From Desulfobulbus propionicus (GTDB lineage: Bacteria; Desulfobacterota; Desulfobulbia; Desulfobulbales; Desulfobulbaceae): a stretch of 51,880 nt of DNA. Both the position numbers and the translations under genes were made by a program. Location: positions 1-51,880 of the forward strand of contig PDTD01000022.1 in NCBI GenBank assembly GCA_002748755.1. Direction: 5' to 3'. The notes under the pieces were generated by a model. The model saw only the letters and a list, made by a program, of their open reading frames with translations, had not been told where the DNA came from and made no database searches. Below, in pieces: positions 39,696 to 47,396 of this stretch (positions are counted from its first letter, which is position 1; each line of letters starts with the position of its first letter).

Positions 39696-40688
39696 TCAGA
39701 GAATTTTTATGTATGCCTTTTCTTTAATGCCCTGAAACCATTGTTTGAACCGGGAGTGCAGCTCCTTTTCATAGAGAATTTCCCGTATTTCATCTTTAAC
39801 GGAATCATAGGGTACCTTGGTGATGACTTCTCCTTTTTTTAAGGAGAGAATTGTGAAAAATTGGTATCCGCCAGGCGTTTCCACAATGGGACTGATTTCA
39901 CCTGGATCCAAGTCGATCACGGCCTGTTTCATGAAAGGGGCCATTTCCTGTTCCTGAAATGTTCCCAAATCACCTCCATCAGAGGCCGAGGGGAGTTCTG
40001 AATGTTCTCTTGCCAGGGTTTTGAAGTCTTGGCCGCGTTTGGCCAGAGCATGTATTTTTTCTATTCTTTTTCTGGCTTGCTTTTTTGCGGCCGCGCTGTT
40101 GATACCCTCTGAAGTCACTGCTTTTGTACCTATCTGCAGGATGTAATACCCACCGCCCTGCGATTCCGTGTAGTTCTGGGTATAGTAGGCGATAATTTGT
40201 TCTTCTGGTACAGCAATTTTGGAGCGAACCTCGTACCCGACAAGTTTGGATGAGAGAATTTGTCCTCGCAGATCCTCACGATATTGTTTTTCGCTCATGC
40301 CCATATTCCGTAAATCTGCCTGGAACTGTTCTCTGGTAATCTGGTTCTTTGTGATGATCCGTTCCACTGCCTGGTCTATTTCCGAGTCGGAAACGCGCAT
40401 GTTCAGCCGGTTCGCCTCCTGTTTCAGAAGGGTTTCCTCAATGAGCCGTTCTATGACACTGCGTCTGACTTGCATCATAACGGCCGGGAGTTGATCAGCG
40501 TGTGCCTCTGCGGCAGCTTTTTGGAACAGGGGCGCTCCTAATTCGTTCACCTCTGACATGGTGATGACCTCGTTGTTGACCACAGCCACACTTTTATCCA
40601 CCACTTCAGAACCGGCAAGGGAGGTCAGGATACAGCTACAACTGGCGAGAAGGAGTACAAAGAAGAGGCGTCGCATGTTTTTTGTCAT
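39696..40688 (-). CDS. SurA-like periplasmic chaperone/parvulin isomerase
   Basis: A 330-residue exported protein with a SurA_N domain (about residues 25-160, starting VDKSVAVVNNEVITMSEVNE) and one parvulin domain (about 180-285, with GGDLGTFQEQEMAPFMKQAV and ETPGGYQFFTIL). SurA-type proteins assist outer-membrane protein folding. There is one parvulin domain instead of the two in E. coli SurA. The start is MTKNMRRLFF (40688), or five codons... four residues later at the second Met. The signal peptide ends in LLLASC, which fits a lipobox, so the protein may be lipid-anchored; a signal peptidase I site after SLAG is an alternative. Confidence 0.88.
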   Translation of the reverse strand: MTKNMRRLFFVLLLASCSCILTSLAGSEVVDKSVAVVNNEVITMSEVNELGAPLFQKAAAEAHADQLPAVMMQVRRSVIERLIEETLLKQEANRLNMRVSDSEIDQAVERIITKNQITREQFQADLRNMGMSEKQYREDLRGQILSSKLVGYEVRSKIAVPEEQIIAYYTQNYTESQGGGYYILQIGTKAVTSEGINSAAAKKQARKRIEKIHALAKRGQDFKTLAREHSELPSASDGGDLGTFQEQEMAPFMKQAVIDLDPGEISPIVETPGGYQFFTILSLKKGEVITKVPYDSVKDEIREILYEKELHSRFKQWFQGIKEKAYIKIL

Positions 40689-40855
40689 AAATATATTTGG
40701 TTGGTTCCTGTCCCAAGAGTGAACTATATGCCGTTCCATGTCAGGCAGGGATGTTTTTTCACTGTAGAGTCGGCTGTGCCATCCAGCTGATTCAACTTTC
40801 TAATCCTTCAGAGAGAAAGGTGCAATCTTTTTTGGTGCAATCATCCGGGCGGCGA

Positions 40856-40871
40856 TGGTCTGGTATTTGCT
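40856..40871 (+). promoter_or_regulatory. possible sigma-54 (-24/-12) promoter before the rod-like gene
   Basis: TGG at 40856-40858 and TTGC at 40867-40870 give the required GG-N10-GC spacing. The intervening bases do not match the full consensus. It lies about 42 bases before the ATG of a flagellar-type gene, a class often controlled by sigma-54. A chance match is possible. Confidence 0.3.
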
Positions 40872-40912
40872 TTGGAGTCCTGGAGTGAAGAATAATCATA
40901 GGGAGGTGTGCG

Positions 40913-41266
40913 ATGATGTCAGGATTGAGCAGCGCTTTGTCCGGCCTGCAGGCCGTGCAGACCAAGGTAGAAAATAATGCAAATAATATCGCGAATCTGA
41001 ATACGGATGGATTCAACAAAAGCAGGGTGTTGCTTACCGAAAAGTCTCCCCAGGGAGTGCAGGCCGAGGTTGAAGAGGTGGATACCCCGGGATACTACCA
41101 GCTTGAAAGGACTGGCGATGGCCAGGAAATGATAGAAAAATCCAATGTTGATCTTGGCGAGGAAATCCCTGAAATGATCGTGAACAAAAAGAGTTATGGC
41201 GCCAACCTGAAAACCATTGAGACCATTGATCAGATGACAGGTCAACTGCTCGATACCCAGGCATGA
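40913..41266 (+). CDS. orphan flagellar basal-body rod-like protein (FlgC/FlgG family ends)
   Basis: A 117-residue protein carrying both hallmarks of axial flagellar proteins. The N-terminal rod motif is SALSGLQAVQTKVENNANNI followed by ANLNTDGFNKSR, and the C-terminal Flg_bbr_C-type helix is EEIPEMIVNKKSYGANLKTI followed by ETIDQMTGQLLD. The central part is minimal, close to FlgC size (about 134 in E. coli) but shorter. A good GGAGG lies before the tandem ATGs. No other flagellar gene is present in 52 kb, so it is an orphan here. It may be a rod homologue used outside a flagellum or a remnant. Confidence 0.85.
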   Translation: MMSGLSSALSGLQAVQTKVENNANNIANLNTDGFNKSRVLLTEKSPQGVQAEVEEVDTPGYYQLERTGDGQEMIEKSNVDLGEEIPEMIVNKKSYGANLKTIETIDQMTGQLLDTQA

Positions 41267-41428
41267 TCCCCCGGCGAGAGTGGCGAAAGTCATTTCGCTA
41301 TCGAAATTGGGAATACCGTATGGTAATAATGGCGTCTGTGGGAGCCGCAAATCGTGACTGTCTGCCAGGCGAGTGGTCCTCTGCAGCGTTCTCTTTTTGG
41401 TAATCCCTTGAAACCCATGGAATTCTAG

Positions 41429-41457
41429 TTGACAAGAACCTCCTAATTGCGTACCTT
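41429..41457 (+). promoter_or_regulatory. candidate promoter of the small secreted protein gene
   Basis: A perfect TTGACA (41429-41434) is followed after 17 bases by TACCTT (41452-41457), a weak -10. The gene's AAGGAGA and ATG follow 45-60 bases later. Confidence 0.4.
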
Positions 41458-41515
41458 TTTAAAAAAGGAGTATAGGTCCAGGAAACCAAAATTTCATATT
41501 CATAAGGAGATAATC

Positions 41516-41719
41516 ATGAAAAGAATACTATCTGCTTTCCTAGCGGTCGCCTTTCTCACGAGCGCAAGTGTGGTGTTTGCTGCTTCTGTCAAGTGCACTG
41601 TTGACAGTGTAGAAGGTGAAAAAGTGACCATGACCTGTAGCAAGGCTGATAAACTGAAAGCCGGTGATAGCGTGAAGGTGAAAGTATCTAAAAAGAAAGC
41701 AGCTCTAGAGGGTTGCTAG
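41516..41719 (+). CDS. small secreted lysine-rich protein with three cysteines
   Basis: A 67-residue precursor. MKRILSAFLAVAFLTSASVV plus FA forms a textbook signal peptide with an AxA-type site near residue 22-24. The mature part is about 45 residues, Lys/Val-rich, with a beta-hairpin-like repeat pattern (CTVDSVEGEKVTMTCSKADK, then KAGDSVKVKV) and three cysteines, at about residues 27, 41 and the C-terminus (EGC). AAGGAGA precedes the ATG at 41516; the longer ORF start at 41447 is not used. It is monocistronic, ending well before a strong terminator. The family is not recognised. A small OB/SH3-like extracytoplasmic protein is a guess. Confidence 0.75.
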   Translation: MKRILSAFLAVAFLTSASVVFAASVKCTVDSVEGEKVTMTCSKADKLKAGDSVKVKVSKKKAALEGC

Positions 41720-41823
41720 ATCACAGATGCGCACCTGGAAAAGTTGAGGATGCTGTCCGTCAAGATGTGAACTGGCGGACAAAGACTTGCTGTTTCTGGT
41801 GTACCGCAGTTGAAATGATGATG

Positions 41824-41856
41824 CGGGGTGGTTTTTTTATCGCCCCGTTTTTTTTT
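41824..41856 (+). terminator. rho-independent terminator
   Basis: CGGGG (41824-41828) pairs with CCCCG (41843-41847), extended by wobble pairs, and nine T follow (41848-41856). It lies about 100 bases after the small secreted protein gene and only 26 bases before the uppP start. Confidence 0.8.
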
Positions 41857-41882
41857 GGCTTTCATTTTCTATCTGTCTCTAA

Positions 41883-42692
41883 ATGGAACTAATAAAAGCT
41901 ATTCTCTTGGGAGGCGTCCAGGGGCTTACTGAGTTCCTTCCTGTCTCCAGTTCTGGTCATCTGGTCATCGGGGCGCAGATTCTGGATTTTCATGATCCCG
42001 GAATCGCCTTTGAGGTCTTCCTACACTTGGGAACTTTACTTGCCGTCATTATTGCCTTTTACAAAGATATTCTTCTGATGATTAGGGCAGTTTTTGTTGC
42101 TCCGGCCGTGAGGCGGGCTGATCCGCAATTGCACCAAGCCTTCATGTGGGATATATACATAGTGACGGCAACTGTTCCGGCAGTTTTTGTCGGCCTGTTG
42201 CTCAAGGGTTCCATCGAGGCTCTCTTTGATAATATCCTGGTGACCTACACTATGCTTGCTGTGACCGGTACCATTCTCGTGCTGACTCGCACCATCAAGG
42301 CAAGCGATGTACGTATCAACGGCCCCCGCTCCCTGATCATTGGCTGCAGCCAGGCCATGGCCATCCTGCCAGGTCTCTCCAGGAGCGGAACGACAATATG
42401 CACCGGTATGCTGTTGGGGGTGGAGAGGGAAACGGCTGCACGCTTTTCGTTTCTCATGTCGATTCCGGCTATATTGGGCGCAGGAGTGCTGAAGCTGAGC
42501 GAACTGGTGGCCGCCCCCCCGGCCAGGGAACAGATTATTGCCCTGGGAGCGGGAACTATTACCTCCGCGTTCTCCGGGTATCTGGCCATACTGTGGTTGA
42601 TGCGTTTTGTGCGACGAGGACAACTGCACTGGTTCGGGTACTACTGTTACCTTGTTTCCGCCCTGGGGTTTCTTCATTATTATATGAGCTGA
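41883..42692 (+). CDS. uppP: Undecaprenyl-diphosphatase UppP (BacA)
   Basis: A 269-residue integral membrane phosphatase that recycles undecaprenyl pyrophosphate for peptidoglycan and polysaccharide synthesis; overexpression gives bacitracin resistance in known cases. The signature QGLTEFLPVSSSGHLVI is at residues 13-29 and PGLSRSGTTI is near 165-174, both with intact catalytic residues, amid about eight hydrophobic helices. There is no Shine-Dalgarno before the ATG, and the start lies immediately after a strong terminator, so expression signals are unusual. Confidence 0.96.
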   Translation: MELIKAILLGGVQGLTEFLPVSSSGHLVIGAQILDFHDPGIAFEVFLHLGTLLAVIIAFYKDILLMIRAVFVAPAVRRADPQLHQAFMWDIYIVTATVPAVFVGLLLKGSIEALFDNILVTYTMLAVTGTILVLTRTIKASDVRINGPRSLIIGCSQAMAILPGLSRSGTTICTGMLLGVERETAARFSFLMSIPAILGAGVLKLSELVAAPPAREQIIALGAGTITSAFSGYLAILWLMRFVRRGQLHWFGYYCYLVSALGFLHYYMS

Positions 42693-42735
42693 AGGCCGTA
42701 ACACGCCTTTTCAGCAGAGAAAAAAGAAGTGATTC

Positions 42736-43428
42736 ATGGATCCAATGACTCTGCCAGAACGTGAACTGGCACTCTATAATGCCATTCGAAAGCAGTATAA
42801 GGTTGCTTTTGAACCCCTCAAGATTAAAACGTATCGCCTGAATATTCTGAAACCGACAGACCTGGAGCAATTCCTTGAGGGCAAGGACCCCTTTGCCCAT
42901 GCTTCGGCCTTTCCTGCCTGGGTAAAGGTTTGGGAAGCAGCCATTGTACTGGCCGATTATTTTGCCAGTCACCAGGTTGAGCCAGGGACCCGGTTACTGG
43001 AGGTGGCAGCAGGGCTTGGGATAAGCGGTCTTGTGGCTGCTGCTGCCGGCTATCAGGTTACGCTCAGCGATCATGAGGAACGCATTCTCGATTTTCAGCG
43101 GGTGAGTGCTGCGGCCAGCAAAATCGACAATGTCCGCTTTGAACTACTTGACTGGCTCACCCCCCCGCAGGGACAACAGTATGATATTATCACTGCGGCA
43201 GAAGTGCTCTATCATGAGGATTATTTTCAGCCCCTGCTTGACGTCTTTGACCAGGCCCTCAAGCCCGGTGGCGTCATCCTGCTGGCCCATGACGAGAGAC
43301 GGCAGAGTATCGCTTCCTTTCTCGATCTTGCCCAGAAAGAGTACACCATCAATGTGGCAAAGCGGCGGCTGAAAAGTCTGGAAGGGGATAGAACCATTCT
43401 CCTTACCAGGATGGCTCGAAAAGAATAA
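42736..43428 (+). CDS. SAM-dependent methyltransferase (Methyltransf_16/METTL-like)
   Basis: A 230-residue class I methyltransferase. The N-terminal segment PAWVKVWEAAIVLADYF (about residues 60-76) and motif I LLEVAAGLGISGLVAAAAGY (about 88-107) match the protein-lysine/nicotinamide N-methyltransferase-like group (Methyltransf_16). YDIITAAEVLYHEDYF is the post-motif segment. The actual substrate is unknown; a protein lysine target is plausible from the family. It sits 44 bases after uppP and 82 bases before the siroheme synthase gene and may be transcribed with either. Confidence 0.85.
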   Translation: MDPMTLPERELALYNAIRKQYKVAFEPLKIKTYRLNILKPTDLEQFLEGKDPFAHASAFPAWVKVWEAAIVLADYFASHQVEPGTRLLEVAAGLGISGLVAAAAGYQVTLSDHEERILDFQRVSAAASKIDNVRFELLDWLTPPQGQQYDIITAAEVLYHEDYFQPLLDVFDQALKPGGVILLAHDERRQSIASFLDLAQKEYTINVAKRRLKSLEGDRTILLTRMARKE

Positions 43429-43509
43429 CCTTGTGGATAGGGGGGTGGGGATTGCGCTGGAGAGCCGCATGTTATTTTTTCCTTAAAGAGTTGTTTTTCA
43501 GACACGGCT

Positions 43510-44181
43510 ATGTATCCTATTTTTGTTGACCTGCACAGCAGGTTGTGTGTTGTTGTCGGCGGTGGCCATGTGGCGGAGAGAAAAGTTCAAGGGATACTTG
43601 CTCATGGGGGCAAAATTCGATTAATAAGCCCAGAGGTTACCTCTGAACTTGCTGAAATGATACATGAACATCGCCTTGAGTGGCGAAATCGCTACTATGA
43701 GCCAGGCGATCTGGCAGGTGCTTTTCTGGTTTTTGCCGCGACCTCATCCCCAAAAACGCAGGAGCAGATACGGCGTCAGGGCGAGGCTCAGGGGGTGCTT
43801 GTCAATCTCGCCGACAGTCCTGAGCAAAGCGGGTTCCATGTCCCGGCCTCCTTTACCAGAAAAGATCTCTGTGTCACTGTGTCCACCCATGGTAAAAGCC
43901 CGGCTATGGCAGCCATGGTGAAAAGAATGCTTGAGCAGGATATTGGCCCAGAATACGGGGTCTTGTTGCAACTTATGTCGCAGATCCGGGAGGCTGTGCT
44001 GGCAGCCTCTACTTATGAGGGGGAAAAAGAACCAAGAGATCTGTTTCACGCCATTCTGCAGCCGGAGATGCTTTTGTGGATTAAATCTGGTCAATGGGGG
44101 AAAGTGCGGGAACACGTCTCAACTATCGTAGGAACTACGCCTGATATTGACTGGGATGTCTTCACACAGGATACGCTATGA
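43510..44181 (+). CDS. Precorrin-2 dehydrogenase/sirohydrochlorin ferrochelatase (CysG N-domain, Met8-like)
   Basis: A 223-residue bifunctional enzyme for the last steps of siroheme synthesis. An NAD-binding fold starts LCVVVGGGHVAERKV (residues 12-26) with the conserved catalytic Asp in VNLADSPEQSGFHVPA (about 98-113). The C-terminal dimerisation region resembles Met8/SirC. No uroporphyrinogen methyltransferase domain is fused. Siroheme is needed by dissimilatory sulfite reductase, consistent with the dsrC gene in this window. Its stop overlaps the next gene as ATGA, and hemA follows, making a tetrapyrrole unit. Confidence 0.93.
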   Translation: MYPIFVDLHSRLCVVVGGGHVAERKVQGILAHGGKIRLISPEVTSELAEMIHEHRLEWRNRYYEPGDLAGAFLVFAATSSPKTQEQIRRQGEAQGVLVNLADSPEQSGFHVPASFTRKDLCVTVSTHGKSPAMAAMVKRMLEQDIGPEYGVLLQLMSQIREAVLAASTYEGEKEPRDLFHAILQPEMLLWIKSGQWGKVREHVSTIVGTTPDIDWDVFTQDTL

Positions 44182-44996
44182 GTGTTGCTTTTTTTCAACT
44201 CAGTTTATTTGGTTATTTCCTTGCGGCGATAGGGTATCTGATTTTCTTTTTTTCGCAGAAAAAGAAAATCCGCCTGGTGGCGAGCAAGGTGTTTTTGTTC
44301 TCAGCCGTCTTCCAGACCCTTACCATCGTCGTTCGTTATCTTGAGACCGGGCACACACCGAGTACCAGCCACCATGAAACGGTCTCCTTTTTTGCCTGTG
44401 CGGTTGCCTGGTGTTATCTTTCTTTTCGCTGGCGGTACACGGTGAAGAGCCTGGACACTTTTGCCTCGGTTCTTGTGTTGCTGCTCATGATAGTCGCGGC
44501 TTTTTCCTCTCAAGCGATACTGCCCCTATCCCCTGTTGATCAATCCTGGTGGCGGCCGGTTCACGCATCTGTCACCTTGGTGGCCAATGCGTTTTTTGCC
44601 ATTTCCTGTTTGGGTAGCATCATGTATCTGCTGCAGGAAAGGGAGATAAAGGGGAAACGTTTTGGCCTGTTTTATCCCCGTCTTCCCTCTCTGGAAGTCC
44701 TGAACACGTTAAGCCAGCATTGTTTGAATATTGGTTTTGCTCTGCTCACCCTGGGGATTGTAACCGGTCTCATTTGGGCAAAACAGGTATGGGGCGTTTA
44801 TTGGCACTGGGACCCTAAGGAGACCTGGGCCCTGATAACCTGGATGCTTTATGCTGCTGTTATGCATCTGCGTTTTACTGTGAAATGGCGGGGAAAAAGG
44901 GTCGCTATATTAAGTATAGTTGCTTTTCTTTCCGTTCTTTTTACCCTGTGGGGAGTCTCCTTTTTTATGAAAGGGGCGCACTATTATGCCGCGTGA
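44178..44996 (+). CDS. Cytochrome c assembly membrane protein CcsA/HemX-like
   Basis: A 272-residue protein with about eight transmembrane helices and the tryptophan-rich heme-handling (WWD) motif WGVYWHWDPKETWALITW near residues 208-225. Conserved His residues flank it (for example in RPVHAS and MHLRF). It belongs to the CcsA/CcmC superfamily. The same type of protein beside hemA is called HemX in several bacteria, so a role in heme export/cytochrome c maturation or in adjusting HemA level are both possible. It overlaps the previous gene by four bases and hemA by eleven. Confidence 0.9.
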   Translation: MSVAFFQLSLFGYFLAAIGYLIFFFSQKKKIRLVASKVFLFSAVFQTLTIVVRYLETGHTPSTSHHETVSFFACAVAWCYLSFRWRYTVKSLDTFASVLVLLLMIVAAFSSQAILPLSPVDQSWWRPVHASVTLVANAFFAISCLGSIMYLLQEREIKGKRFGLFYPRLPSLEVLNTLSQHCLNIGFALLTLGIVTGLIWAKQVWGVYWHWDPKETWALITWMLYAAVMHLRFTVKWRGKRVAILSIVAFLSVLFTLWGVSFFMKGAHYYAA

Positions 44997-46281
44997 AGCT
45001 ATTATCCTCCTTGGAGTTAATCATAAAACCACGCCCTTGGCTATTCGTGAAAAGCTGGCCTTGTCAGGGGGGTACGATGAACCCTTGCATGCTCTTGGCA
45101 GGATTACTGCGCTCAAAGAGCGTTTTCTGCTCTCCACCTGCAATCGGATGGAAGTCCTGTATACCTGCGAAGCGGAAAGCGTGGAGGAGGTGAGAGAGCA
45201 GGTGCTTGATCTCCTGTTCGCAAATAATGTGAGTAGACAGGAACTGGAACAGTATGTCTATACGCATCAGGACAGTCAGGCCATAGAGCATCTTTTTACG
45301 GTTGCATCAAGCCTGGACTCCATGATAGTCGGTGAAGCGCAGATTCTCGGGCAACTGAAAGAAGCCTATCGGCATGCAACCAGGAATAAATCAAGCGGGC
45401 AGGTTCTCAATAAACTGCTGCATAAATCATTTTCCGTGGCCAAACGGGTGCGGACTGAAACCCGTATCGGCGCCAATGCCGTATCGATAAGTTTTGCCGC
45501 AGTGGAGCTGGCAAAAAAGATTTTCGGCAGCTTGGATGATAAAAAAGTCCTTCTGGTAGGCGCCGGAGAAATGGCCGAGCTTGCTGCGGAGCACCTTGTG
45601 AGGCAGGGGGTTACGCAGGTGATAGTGGCCAATCGCACCCTGCAGCGCGCTGTGCTCCTTGCCCGCTGTTATAATGGCCAGGCCGTGGCCATAGAGGAAC
45701 TCATCGATCAATTACGACATGTGGATATCATTATCAGCTCTACCGGGGCCACGGATCTGATCCTGGAGAAAGAGGATGTCCGTTCCGTCATGCGAGGACG
45801 TCATAATCGTCCGCTGTTCTTTATTGATATTGCCGTTCCCAGAGATTTGGATCCCGGCATTAATGATCTGGATAACGTGTATCTGTATGATATCGATGAT
45901 TTGAACAACGTGGTGGAGCTGAACAAGACAGAGCGCGAAAGAGAAGCTCTCAAGGCCAGACGGATAGTGCAGGAAGAAACGGGAACAATACAGCAGTGGC
46001 TCGAAGGCAGGGAGACCATACCGACCATTGTCGAGCTGCGCAATAGGGTGAGTGGTTTGGTGGAAAAAGAGGTGGCAAGAACCATGGGAAGGCTACCCAA
46101 TTTAAACCCTGATGAGCAGCAGGCCATTGAACGTATGGCCGCTTCCATTGCTAATAAAATCTTACATCATCCCATGCAATACTTGCGTGCGGAGCAGCAT
46201 TGCTCGGACCGGACGGAGCGGATTGGGTTGGTGCGGGCTCTTTTTCACCTTGATGATAACAGCCGGAGATGTATCAAATGA
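44986..46281 (+). CDS. hemA: Glutamyl-tRNA reductase HemA
   Basis: A 431-residue, first committed enzyme of C5-pathway tetrapyrrole synthesis, reducing Glu-tRNA to glutamate-1-semialdehyde. The catalytic Cys52 lies in LLSTCNRMEVLYT. VASSLDSMIVGEAQILGQLK (about 108-127) is the family signature. An NADPH-binding domain (VLLVGAGEMAELAAEHL) and C-terminal dimerisation domain follow. The ATG lies within the 3' end of the CcsA/HemX gene (11-base overlap). Placement beside siroheme synthase suggests joint supply of siroheme and heme. Confidence 0.97.
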   Translation: MPREAIILLGVNHKTTPLAIREKLALSGGYDEPLHALGRITALKERFLLSTCNRMEVLYTCEAESVEEVREQVLDLLFANNVSRQELEQYVYTHQDSQAIEHLFTVASSLDSMIVGEAQILGQLKEAYRHATRNKSSGQVLNKLLHKSFSVAKRVRTETRIGANAVSISFAAVELAKKIFGSLDDKKVLLVGAGEMAELAAEHLVRQGVTQVIVANRTLQRAVLLARCYNGQAVAIEELIDQLRHVDIIISSTGATDLILEKEDVRSVMRGRHNRPLFFIDIAVPRDLDPGINDLDNVYLYDIDDLNNVVELNKTEREREALKARRIVQEETGTIQQWLEGRETIPTIVELRNRVSGLVEKEVARTMGRLPNLNPDEQQAIERMAASIANKILHHPMQYLRAEQHCSDRTERIGLVRALFHLDDNSRRCIK

Positions 46282-46772
46282 CCGGGGTCAGCCGTGATCA
46301 TATCCTGGCAGAGGAAGCGCTTATTGTACGGCATTCCGGCGAGCTGCCTGAGGTCATCCTGCATGCATCTCTGGCGTATCTCTGTGAAGACCGGGAGGGA
46401 CCGCGCCTGCAACTGGCGCCAGAGGAGAGGGCGGTCTTGGAACAGGCAGCCAGGGAGCGTTACCTGGAAATAGTCTGCAGAGACTTGGAGCCAGATAACC
46501 GTGATCTCTCCATGTTTCGGGGCATGCAGCGGGCCTATGTCAACTGGCAGCGCCTGCTCCGGTTTTGCGAGCGCGTGGGAGACGATCCCGCTCCGTTCAT
46601 TGGCACGGTAGCCGATTGCGTCCTCCGATATCTTTGTCAGGAACTGGAAGACGTAAGCGCAGGCAGACGGACTACATCGCTGAACTGTTCCCCCAAGGAG
46701 GTGCTTGACTTTATCAGGCTGCTCGGCCTTGTACCGGCAGATCTGCCGGAAGGCTGGGAGCAGCTTTGCTGA
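46278..46772 (+). CDS. conserved-looking hypothetical protein coupled to hemA
   Basis: A 164-residue protein of no family I recognise. It is acidic and mostly helical (for example LAPEERAVLEQAARERYLEI and CSPKEVLDFIRLLG), without a signal peptide or transmembrane helix. It contains five scattered cysteines, including the terminal QLC. The ATG at 46278 overlaps the hemA stop as ATGA; an alternative ATG three codons upstream exists. Tight coupling to hemA implies a role in, or at least co-expression with, tetrapyrrole synthesis. Nothing indicates enzymatic activity. Confidence 0.75.
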   Translation: MTGVSRDHILAEEALIVRHSGELPEVILHASLAYLCEDREGPRLQLAPEERAVLEQAARERYLEIVCRDLEPDNRDLSMFRGMQRAYVNWQRLLRFCERVGDDPAPFIGTVADCVLRYLCQELEDVSAGRRTTSLNCSPKEVLDFIRLLGLVPADLPEGWEQLC

Positions 46773-47396
46773 TTATTTCCGCCAAGGATTTTCCATGCCC
46801 AGTGTACTGTCCATGTTTTTGAGGCCTTGCGTACTATAACCGGGCTGGAGGTATTGCTGGTCATGGTCGCAATTAGAAAGTGGTGCAACAAAAGTTTGAA
46901 AGACCAAAAGCAGCGATATCAGCATGGACACCCCGGTGTATACCATTGTGTTCTGCAGTGCAGGATTGGGAAGTATTTGTGTGAGGCCAGGGTGAAAACC
47001 CCGTACCCGCCGAGGAGGAGTATGCCTCTGTCAGGCATGTTTGTTGGCCGCAGATGATGCACGTTGGGTTGAGGTGGCCAAGAGCAATTTCTCCTCGATT
47101 GATACGGCGAGGACGCTGGCCCGAATAGTCCATGGATATTGTTTGGAAATTAAAAAATATTGTATAAAGACAATTTGTTATAGATGGCTTGTGGTCAATT
47201 GCTCCAGAATGTGCACCCAAGCTCAGCCCAGGCGGTACCATCTTCGGCAGTATTTTGGCAACACATGAATTCAAGTGGAATGAGGTACCAAAATTCCCGA
47301 ACCTGGGACCATCTGAGCTGATGCGAACTTCGGGCAGGTGTCCGTAAGCAGCTCTGGATTTCCCCGGGACGTTTGCGGGAAACCCGGGTGCATGGA
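46773..47396. other. 624-base convergent gap with repeat copy D
   Basis: Lies between the hemA-operon hypothetical gene and the purH-type stop. No credible ORF is seen on either strand. Repeat copy D occupies 47219-47335. The part from 46950 to 47060 is GC-rich with short inverted segments, but I could not match it to a known riboswitch or small RNA. Confidence 0.5.
47219..47335 (-). repeat. interspersed TIR repeat, copy D (MITE/REP-like)
   Basis: The plus strand runs AGCTCAGCCCAGGCGGTACC, ATCTTCGGCAGTATTTTGGC, and ends GGGACCATCTGAGCTGATGC. Both inverted ends (CTCAGCC / TGAGCTGAT) are visible. The reverse complement is colinear with copy A across the whole element. Confidence 0.8.

Noticed and set aside
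46955-47045. GGGAAG ... GGGTGAAAACCCC ... CCCGCC resembling a cobalamin riboswitch core
   Set aside because: Spacing between the blocks is wrong, the terminal CCAGGAGACCUGCC box is absent, and no plus-strand gene follows; treated as chance.
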